Assembly (NCBI GenBank): GCA_032622095.1
Contig: CP136064.1
Span: forward strand, 135,477,129-135,541,128
DNA length: 64,000 bases
Direction of reading: 5' to 3'
Source: Siphonodentalium dalli
Taxonomy: Eukaryota; Mollusca; Scaphopoda; Gadilida; Siphonodentaliidae
Shown: one piece after another, positions 55,738 to 64,000 of the stretch
Layout of the letters: every line of letters starts with the position of its first letter
How positions within the stretch are numbered: position 1 is the first letter of the stretch
Translations under genes and position numbers: made by a program
The notes under the pieces: generated by a model
What the model was told of the DNA's origin: nothing
Database searches by the model: none
Seen by the model: the letters and a program-made list of their open reading frames with translations, nothing else

Positions 55738-56715
55738 TCAGTGTCTTTTGTATGTTTTTTTTATCCCATTCTGTTCATCTGGGTGTTCTCTGTCATCGTA
55801 TTTCATGCCATTCCATTCACCCATATGTTGGTTCGTGTCCTCTTTTAGTACATTCTGTCGCAGACGTAATGTGTCTGGGGTTGCGGCTTTTAAATCCACC
55901 AGTAGGTAACCGTACGGTTCACTCGTCGCTTCCGAAAACTCTTGCACCATACGCTGAAAACATTCAGGATACATCTGTCTTGATAATGTTGAAATTAATC
56001 CCTTGTCGATTGGGTTATTGAACAATACCAAATATTGACAATTTCGTCGTTGCGTTGGATCTTTGTTGTAGTAGAAATTCTGGTTCAAACTTATCAAAGA
56101 TAAGTTCAAATGGTGACTTCCTTCGGAATGCAAATCATTAACTCTCTGGTCTTTTCGTGAAGTTTGCATCAAGTCATCGAGTATAACTAGATTTTTATAC
56201 CGGGGGTTGATAAGAGAATCCAAGTTTGCTGGTATTCCTCGTATAAAGTTGACCTTAGGGGTGACGGTATACTTTATTTCGTCACATAGGGGCTGCCAAT
56301 ATTTATAAAACCATATTATTCTGTCAGGTGCGGGTGATATTTTTGAAGCAAACTTTTGTAGCAAGGTTTTCACGAAGTACGTCTTCCCACTAGATGTCGG
56401 TCCACTTACACATGCCGTGAATGGATGCTTGAAAATAAAATCTTCTTGGACATTGGCCATTGGATCATCAAAGCAGGATGTTATGTCGCTTTGTTGCTGT
56501 TTCCCCTGATGGTGTTGTAGTATTTGGTGTTGCTGTAATGGCTCTTGTTGTGGCTGATTATGCTGCTGCCTGTTGCTGCTGCTGTTTGTTGCTGCTGCTT
56601 GGTGCTGCTGTTGTGGGTGTCGGTTAACAAACTCAGTGTGCTTAGATTGTACATGTCTTATCAAATCATGGTTCCGCACATACTCACTAGAGCAAATTGA
56701 ACACTGGTGCTTCAT
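55738..56715 (-). CDS. A32/FtsK-like packaging-type ATPase with N-terminal zinc finger
   Basis: 325 codons, starting at the first ATG, which directly precedes the finger. Residues 5-26 are a C2H2 zinc finger (C5, C8, H21, H26). Residues 34-75 are Gln/His-rich. The ATPase core follows, with Walker A GPTSSGKT at 105-112, IIWFYKYWQP at 133-142 and Walker B NLVILDDL at 175-182. A sensor-like region with SLISLNQNFYYNKDPTQRRN lies near 207-226, and the C-terminal block PYGYLLVDLKAATPD near 272-286. This pattern matches, from memory, ATPases found in Polinton/adintovirus-like and related elements of invertebrates, which move DNA into capsids. The end (after about 300) looks extended by a repeated segment that recurs in the next gene. 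The frame is uninterrupted and Walker residues are intact, so activity is possible. Confidence 0.75.
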   Translation of the reverse strand: MKHQCSICSSEYVRNHDLIRHVQSKHTEFVNRHPQQQHQAAATNSSSNRQQHNQPQQEPLQQHQILQHHQGKQQQSDITSCFDDPMANVQEDFIFKHPFTACVSGPTSSGKTYFVKTLLQKFASKISPAPDRIIWFYKYWQPLCDEIKYTVTPKVNFIRGIPANLDSLINPRYKNLVILDDLMQTSRKDQRVNDLHSEGSHHLNLSLISLNQNFYYNKDPTQRRNCQYLVLFNNPIDKGLISTLSRQMYPECFQRMVQEFSEATSEPYGYLLVDLKAATPDTLRLRQNVLKEDTNQHMGEWNGMKYDDREHPDEQNGIKKTYKRH

Positions 56716-57116
56716 TTATACTTGACTAAAATGTCTCGGTATATGGTTTTCCTTTATACAAATGTTCCTTATAACCTAAAAATATGTCCTGTATTGACGT
56801 CATTGTCAATTCAGATCAGAAGTCCATATGTTTGATAACTTTAAGTAGATGAAATAGTCTGCCGGAGAAGCACTGTGTAGACGGGGAATCAACAGGTCTT
56901 GTCGGTAAGAGAGTCAGACGAGAAGTGAAGTCTCGGCTATTAAAACATAGTAATGCGATAGCGAACATCAAACGAGTCTGGGCACGCATATCTGTCAAAC
57001 GATACAATAGCCGTCATTGGTCAATCTATCCACGGTCTCACTTTTCGATCTATAAAATCAATTTCACCGAGAGGTTCCCTCGTCATTGGTAGTGATGTAA
57101 TTGCGGCGTTTTGCGG

Positions 57117-57359
57117 TATTGTACTGCGGCGGCGGCAACGGCGGCAACGGGGTCGGCGGCGGCAACGGCGGTGTCATGTTATTTTGCCCCCCAAAAAAGT
57201 AGATGTTGTTGTTGTTGTTGTGGTCGTCATCATAGTCGTTGTTGTTCCTCTTTCTCAAAAGTTACGAACGATTAATAGAATACCAGCATCGAAGGAAAAC
57301 ATCACCCATACATAACATGATCATAAAGAAAATGGTCAAACTGACCAAACACGGATATA
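57117..57359 (-). repeat. Right inverted arm
   Basis: The complement of the left arm with an extra 73 bases (57229-57301) between its outer (57302-57359) and inner (57117-57228) parts. On the minus strand it carries a 64-codon frame (57258-57064) with Asn and Asp runs, IYFFGGQNNM and a Pro/Leu stretch, continuing past the arm into the unique interior. Confidence 0.85.
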
Positions 57360-57524
57360 AAGCCCTTCAAAAAAGATTACTTGTTTATCAAAGGTTTTTT
57401 TTCCCAGGGTAGGGGCGGGAGGGACATTAGTTTTTTGTTTTTTGTTTTGGGATCCGATTAAGGTAAGTTATCGGGGGAAACGTAATATATAACTAATTTC
57501 ACAAAACTCATGTTTTATTTCAAT

Positions 57525-57924
57525 CTATTTCGGCACAAATCTAGTTCTCTTCTTTTCAACAGGCAGTCCTCTCCCTCTGCAAGCTGTGCATATTGGGTAA
57601 GATCTTTCATCCAATTGTTCCAGGTCGTCTTCTGTTCCACAATGTATACATATTATATCATTACCCGCACTATGCCAAGGCAATTCTATCTTGTCTTGGC
57701 AATATAGATTTCCCTTAATATAGACGGGTGGATAGTCAGTTTGACACTTTTACTTTAACAATTGCATTGTCGTATTGGTCGGGGAGGGGTTGCGAACTGT
57801 CCAAGGCACCACCCCTGAACATTTCATACACATGGATGAGACTGGTATGCTCTGGGAGTGTTGTCCCGTAAAATGGCTTAAGAACCTTCGGCTCATCGGT
57901 GATTTGTATAATCACAAATCCCAT
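57525..57924 (-). pseudogene. Small zinc-binding protein, frameshifted
   Basis: The frame 57924-57736 reads MGFVIIQITDEPKVLKPFYG and on to VKVKVSN. A one-base shift at about 57745 joins it to a second frame (57746-57525). That frame contains YIKGNLYCQDKIELPWHSAG, then a C-x2-C / C-x2-C pair (CIHCGTEDDLEQL ... CTAC), and ends in a basic tail. Both frames read well as protein and together give about 132 residues. It lies 166 bases outside the right arm of the ATPase element and on the same strand as its genes, so it may be part of the same or a related element. Zinc-ribbon-like; function unknown. Confidence 0.5.
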
Positions 57925-57929
57925 AGTCT

Positions 57930-58313
57930 ATAACGCGTAACAGACAAATACTTTAATTTTATAAAATGCACGGGTTGAAACTATACACAGAAACACGTGT
58001 TTCCGGGTTGGCGATTATCGCAATACGATAGGGGAACACCGTGTGAGTAACGTAACTATCACAAGTATAACGTACCAGTACTCTGATAACAACTTATCGC
58101 CAAATTCATGCTTCAAACATTTTAAACACGTCATCTTCGGCTTCTTTTATTTTATTTTTATTAAAAATGAATAATAGATGGGGTGATAAATATGTATATA
58201 ATGACAAATAGAATCAAATTAGCCATTTTCCCGTGAAACTTAGGACAGGCAAGCCAGGTACAAAAATTGGTAAAATATGAATACGAACGTCAAAGTGTTC
58301 CCCTATCGTAAAG
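57930..58313. other. Non-coding, no feature recognised
   Basis: AT-rich spacer between the zinc-ribbon fragment and the first Penelope-like unit. Contains two GTGTTCCCCTATCGTA-type words in opposite orientation (about 58028 and 58294). Confidence 0.3.
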
Positions 58314-59470
58314 GAGGAACTAAATTAATTTAACCATTCATGTTATATCTAATGGTTGGACGCAGACTTAAGGAGAACTACATACATGTATAATATACAG
58401 GCCAATACTCTGTAGGATGTCCAGGGCCAGGCTGATTGAACACTGGAATGGTTGAGGAACACACTCCCAGATGTGAAATTTGAACTATAGGACTGGAAGT
58501 TCGGATTGCACAGTGTACTTATATATGTTATACCGTATAGGGATCGATGCCATAGGAATGTGCACAAGTACTATATTTCAAATAATATAGATCGTGTAAC
58601 TGAAAACGAATGCAAAATTGGTGTGATGAATACTTTGCACATGAAATTAATGCATAATACGTATCAGCATGTGGATAATTCCACTATATGAGGGCACATT
58701 AATTGATGCCAGGATAGTCCAGGTGGCGTTAGGTAACCGGGGGAGATTATTACATGCTGTCACAGCGTGATACCCTACGCACAGCACTGGCCAGCTAACT
58801 GATTGGATACCAAATAAACGTAACAGTATCCTTATAATTGAGTTTACTTATGATATCAGCGAAAAATAGGCTGCTTTTTTGGATTTGGACATATATAAGG
58901 GACCGAGCTTTGATGGTAGTAACAAATTGGACTTTAAATGTCATATTAAGCAAACGACAGCTTTCCAATATCTACACAGATCGTCTAACCACCCTACCAA
59001 CAATTTTAGGTCGTTTGTACGAGGGGAATGCATACGATATCTGAGAAATTGCAATAATGAATCGGACTGTATTGCCAGGAGGGATATATTTGTGGTCAAA
59101 CTACAAAAACGAGGATATTCTGGCTCTGAAATTCAACAATACATTGGTGATATTAAATTCACAGATCGAAATTCCCACCGGACGAGAAGCGGGATGGATA
59201 CGAAACAGGGCATACACAATGTATTACTCACCACAACATATCATAAAGGTTCAAATAATTTATCAAGAACATTGGGAAAATATTGGAACATGATTTCGAT
59301 TCTATCCGATTGAATGCGGTTTTTACTGACTCTAAACTTAGCATTATTTATAAAAGGGGCCGAAATCTGGGAGAAATCATCTCTATCAAACGAGTCTAAC
59401 ATACATGCACATTATACCAGGGTGGAACATGGACGGAAAATGCCAAATGGGATAGCAGCACAAACTAGGA
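58314..59470 (+). pseudogene. Penelope-like reverse transcriptase fragment, copy 1
   Basis: The frame 58879-59313 contains LDIYKGPSF, HIKQTTAFQYLHRSSNHPTN, FRSFVRGECIRYLRN and KLQKRGYSGSEIQQY, then TTTYHKGSNNLSRTLGKYWN. This order matches the part just after the catalytic domain of Penelope-like reverse transcriptases. In the next frame IYKRGRNLGEII follows (about 59350-59385). The preceding residues (about 58850-58880) are in another frame. The catalytic motifs and GIY-YIG endonuclease are not found, so this is a decayed 3' fragment. It is repeated 2,390 bases downstream. Confidence 0.65.
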
Positions 59471-59479
59471 AAATCTATA

Positions 59480-60700
59480 TCATACATCTATATAGTGGAA
59501 CTTTTAAGAGTCGAACCAAATTTCACACATGGGTTGGAATCTGAGATTACTTATCAGTAGTCAATTTATCCCGGGTAGGAAGGCACGGATCTTGACAGGG
59601 GTTATCGATGCCATTTTAATGACTTGAAACTTAAAAGCAGACCGCACCTCGTAAAACATCCCCACAGGGCGTGAACGAGTGGCTTGATCCAGTGAAATAC
59701 CTGCTGATGAGTAGAACAAAGAAAGCTCTCTTGATGTTAATGTGAACAATTCTATTAGTAAGAGGCGTGAACTCCACCCAGCTGGTTTGTATGGACCACG
59801 CGTGAGATTGAGTTCCATTCAGATAGCAGATCGACTCTAACTATAGGAAGTTGATGTCCTATGAAATACCAACAATTCACTGGATTGGTGTGAAAATTCT
59901 CACAAAATCAGACTGGGCTATACACCCTTGATTTACTAAATCCTGCTATACACAGGTTTCGGCGACATACTCGCAAATATCACAGAATTATATTGAATTG
60001 AAGCAAAGATCACATAATTATATTGGGCTATACACCCTTGAGTAACTAAATCCTGCTATACACAGGATATAACGACATACTCGCAAATATTGGATGGCAG
60101 ACACCCCAGAAAGGTGTAGTTTGGCCAAAGTTTTTGGCATAATTTCAGTATGCATCATAACTGCATACCGACTTGTTTTTCGCTAACACATATAATATGG
60201 TATACTTACACATGGATGGGTTACATACCTGATGAGACAGACCCTCATTTCACCATAATTATGGTTAAATGTAAATGTAGTCGAAACATTGCTACCACCA
60301 AGAATTCCCATTCTGTGACTGCACACCACATGAATTGGGTAAAATATATACTAGTAATTGTGGTATTATGTAGTGGTGACGCACTCATGTTGCAATGTAG
60401 TATGTCATGTGGTGACTGACCATAGTTTTGACGGCGGAGTAGGAAATTTCCTATCTTATATTGAATCTGTACTTCCTATAGGAATTGCCTTTTGTATCGG
60501 GCTTCGAAAGAAGAGGCGATCCTCATCTGTTTGGAATTGTGGAACGTCATCGCGTGGCATCAACATTGAAATATAATTGTTGCGTCACCACAATGAAATA
60601 CCATACACATGGAGGTTGGAAACGTGATTCCTATTGTGTGCGATGGGAATCATGTACTTGTGTCCTAAGTCTGATTGACACACGAATAATCTAATATGTT
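59480..60700. other. Spacer of the 2.39-kb duplication
   Basis: Mostly non-coding. A ~108-base tandem pair (GGGCTATACACCCTTGA at about 59916 and 60024, CATACTCGCAAATAT at about 59970 and 60075) is present. Between 60140 and 60690 several short frames run on but none shows a recognisable domain; this may be decayed element sequence. Confidence 0.4.
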
Positions 60701-60703
60701 GAG

Positions 60704-61838
60704 GAGGAACTAAATTAATTTAACCATTCATGTTATATCTAATGGTTGGACGCAGACTTAAGGAGAACTACATACATGTATAATATACAGGCCAATACTC
60801 TGTAGGATGTCCAGGGCCAGGCTGATTGAACACTGGAATGGTTGAGGAACACACTCCCAGATGTGAAATTTGGACTATAGGACTGGAAGTTCGGATTGCA
60901 CAGTGTACTTATATATGTTATACCGTATAGGGATCGATGACATAGGAATGTGCACAAGTACTATATTTCAAATAATATAGATTGTGTAACTGAAAACGAA
61001 TGCAAAATTGGTGTGATGAATACTTTGCACATGAAATTAATGCATAATACGTATCAGCATGTGGATAATTCCACTATATGAGGGCACATGAATTGATGCC
61101 AGGATAGTCCAGGTGGCGTTAGGTGACCGGGGGAGATTATTACATGCTGTCACAGCGTGATACCCTACGCCCAGCACTGGCCAGCTAACTGATTGGATAC
61201 CAAATAAACGTAACAGTATCCTTATAATTGAGTTTACTTATGATATCAGCGAAAAATAGGCTGCTTTTTTGGATTTGGACATATATAAGGGACCGAGCTT
61301 TGATGGTAGTAACAAATTGGACTTTAAATGTCATATTAAGCAAACGACAGCTTTCCAATATCTACACAGATCGTCTAACCACCCTACCAACAATTTTAGG
61401 TCGTTTGTACGAGGGGAATGCATACGATATCTGAGAAATTGCAATAATGAATCGGACTGTATTGCCAGAAGGGATATATTTGTGGTCAAACTACAAAAAC
61501 GAGGATATTCTGGCTCTGAAATTCAACAATACATTGGTGATATTAAATTCACAGATCGAAATTCCCACCGGACGCGGGATGGACACGAAACAGGGCATAC
61601 ACAATGTATTACTCACCACAACATATCATAAAGGTTCAAATAATTTATCAAGAACATTGGGAAAATATTGGAACATGATTTCGATTCTATCCGATTGAAT
61701 GCGGTTTTTACTGACTCTAAACTTAGCATTAGGTGGGAGAAATCATCTCTATCAAACGAGTCTAACATACATGCACATTATACCAGGGTGGAACATGGAC
61801 GGAAAATGTCAAATGGGATAGCAGCACAAACTAGGAAA
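60704..61838 (+). pseudogene. Penelope-like reverse transcriptase fragment, copy 2
   Basis: Nearly identical to 58314-59470. It differs by a 5-base loss after CCCACCGGACG (about 61575), which shifts the frame, a ~25-base loss before GGGAGAAATCATC (about 61735), and scattered substitutions. The high identity means the duplication is recent compared with the decay of the element itself. Confidence 0.65.
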
Positions 61839-61867
61839 ATCTATATCATCTATATCTATATTTGCGA

Positions 61868-63400
61868 ATGTCTGTCTGTCTGTGTTCTATAGAAATTCAC
61901 AGGGGACCATCTAGATGATGCCAAAGGGGTCTACTAGGAGTACCTTTTTACGAGAAAGATAATGGTCGGGGTTAGAATTTTCTAAAGTGACGCCGTTGTT
62001 GTCAGGGGCAGAAAAGGGGGAGGGGCAGAAAAAGATTTGTCGCCGATTGCCACCAAACTTATATATAATCATCCCCATAATATGAGGAATATAATGGCGT
62101 GGTTTAAATATGGCAAAAGTCGCGCCGTTCGCGTCAGGGGTGTCCGGAAGGTAGGGGGGGGCAGATTTTGTTTTGTCGCCGCCGATTGCCACGAAACTTA
62201 CATATAATCATTCCCATGATATGAAGAATCCAACGGTGTGGTTTAAATATGTCAAAAGTGGCGTCGTTTGAGTCAGGGATGAACGGAAGGGGAGAGGGGC
62301 ACCAAAATTGATAAAACTAATTTTAGCGCAGATTTCCACAAAATTTATTCGAGTCAGGGTTGCATTGGAAGGGACAAGGGCACCAAAATTGATGCACAGT
62401 TTTTTTAGCGCCAATTTCCACCAAATTGATACACGTTCTTATCCATGATATGAGGAATCTAATCGCGATTTAAAGACGCCATAGTGGTGCTGTTTGGGTG
62501 AGAGATGGAGAGGGGAGGGATTGGCACCAAATTTGAACCAAAAAATTGTTTAGTCGCCGATTATCACCAAACTTATAAACAATCATCTCCATGATATCAG
62601 AAGTGTAATCATGTGGTTTAAGGATGTCACAAGTGGGGCCATTCGAGTCAGTGGTGTATAGAGATAAGAGGGACACAAAAAATGATATCTATATGTTTAG
62701 TGCCGATTTCCACCAGATTGATACATATTCTTCTCCGTGATACAAGGAATCGTATCGTGTGGTTTAGATACACCAAATTGGTGCCCTATGGGTGAGAGAT
62801 ATGGGGACCTTAAATTTGATACGAATTTGTATACTCGCCAATTTTCACCAATTTTATATATATGCATCTCTAATCTCTAATGAGTCTTAGTGTGTGCAGC
62901 TTGAGTCCGAAATAGGGACCAAAACTGATACAAAATATTTTTAGTACCAATTACCATCAAATTCAGACACGTTCTTCTCAAATGATACAAGAAATAAAAT
63001 CGTGCTGTCTGTCTGACTTTTTGTCTGTCTGTGTGCGTTCTATATATTAACTTCACGCGGTACAATCGAGAATGCACCAAGGCGTTCTAAGAGGGATAAC
63101 TTTTTACAAGGAAGATAATGGTGCGGGTTAAAATTTTCTAAAATGACGCTGTTGGTGGGAGGGGAATTTTTTGTCGATGATTTCCACCAAACGAATACAT
63201 AATCACCTTCGCAATATGGCGTTGTTCGTGTCAGCGTTGCATCAACAATTGATTTAATAAACAAAATTCAACCAAATTCATACACGTTTTTCTCTAATGA
63301 TATACCATGAATTAAATCACATTTGGTGTCGTTTGCGTCACGGATGGCGAGCGGATATGCACTATCATTGATAAGATTGCTATTCGCCGATATCCACATA
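61868..63400. repeat. Degenerate ~135-bp minisatellite within a ~1.15-kb repeat
   Basis: Units contain (G/A)CCGATT(G/T)CCACCAAA, TATATAATCATC(C/T)CCAT, GATATGA(G/A)GAAT and GTGTGGTTTAAA, spaced roughly 130-150 bases from about 62040 to 62950. The opening block (CTGTCTGTCTG ... GTTCTATA ... TTTTTACNAG(A/G)AAGATAATGG) occurs at 61868-61965 and again at about 63005-63125, which suggests a larger repeat. No coding sense. Confidence 0.6.
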
Positions 63401-64000
63401 TAAGTTATATACAGTCACCAGGCCATCTCCATATCATTTTAAGTAGTTGGGCGTTCACATTTCACAATCCCGACATTTGGTGACCCACATAAGTCACTTG
63501 AACAATTTTATCTTCTTAACAGTCATATTTATATGGGAATGGCAATCAAGGCATTCACACAATGAGCTAGCAAAAAGAGATAACTAGAAGAAGCATTAAA
63601 CGTATATTTATCATTCTATTGAAGAGATACATATATTCGTGCAAACTGAGAGACCTCGATCCGTCAGAGAATTGCATATATATAATAACAAAATATAGTC
63701 TGTTCCATTCAATAGTTTCCACAAAAAGTTACAATTTGTCAAGAGATATGGAAGGCCTGTACAAAAATAGTGGTCACAGTTTGCAGTCAAATATAGTTTC
63801 TTCTGATATACAAGAAAATGCAGTTAGTAGCACAAGACTTTTCAGGATCCTACCAATACTGACATCTGACAAGGGTTTTAGAACAGACTCATTGACTGAG
63901 ATAAACAACTCAAAATCTCGCTCTGTGCCTGGCACATGTAGCTGATATACATGCGCAGCAACATTTCTTTTAAACTAAGAATATTTAGTCAATATATAGC
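63400..64000. other. No supported feature
   Basis: A 108-codon frame at 63619-63945 is Ser/Asn-rich with no recognisable domain or homologous copy in the window. I do not call it a gene. Otherwise AT-rich. Confidence 0.3.

Larger units (their letters stand above)
54803..57359 (-). mobile_element. 2.56-kb inverted-repeat element with virus-like ATPase
   Basis: Two long inverted arms (54803-54966 and 57117-57359) enclose two minus-strand genes, 55738-56715 and 55011-55715, separated by 22 bases. The arrangement resembles a miniature linear dsDNA virus-like or Polinton-like element with terminal inverted repeats. No polymerase, integrase, protease or capsid frame is visible, so it is either a non-autonomous derivative or something not yet named. 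No target duplication is evident next to the arms. Confidence 0.6.

Noticed and set aside
55572-56021. 149-codon plus-strand frame
   Set aside because: Antisense shadow of the ATPase and zinc-finger genes, created by the repeated segment at their junction.
63619-63945. 108-codon open frame near the window end
   Set aside because: Ser/Asn-rich, no recognisable domain, no homologous copy here and no splice or promoter support.

Overview
The window looks like nuclear DNA of an animal, most likely a marine invertebrate such as a mollusc or another lophotrochozoan. The evidence is AT-rich non-coding DNA, tRNA-derived SINEs, several APE-type LINE families, a Penelope-like element, TA-flanked MITEs and ~163-bp satellite arrays. 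The taxon is an inference and no closer placement is possible. There is no operon-like organisation and no complete host gene that I can defend. The only host-like coding signal is a THAP-type zinc-finger exon near 24.7 kb. Family assignments come from motifs read by eye; no database search was run.

Layout. 0-7.4 kb: a ~40-bp minisatellite, degenerate repeats, and two opposed broken copies of a cysteine-rich (CXC-like) multicopy gene. 7.4-10.9 kb and 16.7-18.9 kb: two copies of one dispersed repeat. The first holds a SINE that is itself split by an ORF1-only element with a 9-bp target duplication. The second holds a 334-bp TA-flanked MITE, and both hold a three-unit array of a palindromic MITE. 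10.9-15.9 kb: ~660-bp direct repeats bracket a short internal segment into which a 5'-truncated LINE has jumped; the empty site is preserved near 27.7 kb. 21.5-23.4 kb: a SINE with a 7-bp duplication and satellite array 1. 23.9-26.2 kb: a lower-repeat region with the THAP exon, a recurring AATAAAGAGCGTT motif, a CRE palindrome and a cluster of CACGTG boxes. 27.3-38.4 kb: LINE fragments and satellite array 2, in the opposite orientation to array 1. 38.4-49.4 kb: a head-to-tail array of four minus-strand ORF1 units. The last unit is split by a plus-strand LINE that still has a 1055-codon reading frame. 54.8-57.4 kb: a small inverted-repeat element with a virus-like packaging-type ATPase and a zinc-finger protein. 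58.3-61.8 kb: a tandem duplication of a Penelope-like reverse transcriptase fragment. 61.9-63.4 kb: degenerate minisatellite.

How it fits together. Most of the window is layered transposition, and the nesting gives relative ages. The most promising unusual items are (1) the 2.56-kb inverted-repeat element with a Walker-type ATPase but no recognisable polymerase, integrase or capsid, and (2) the ORF1 units, which occur alone, in tandem and with their own polyadenylation-like tail, and so behave as a mobile family without an attached reverse transcriptase.
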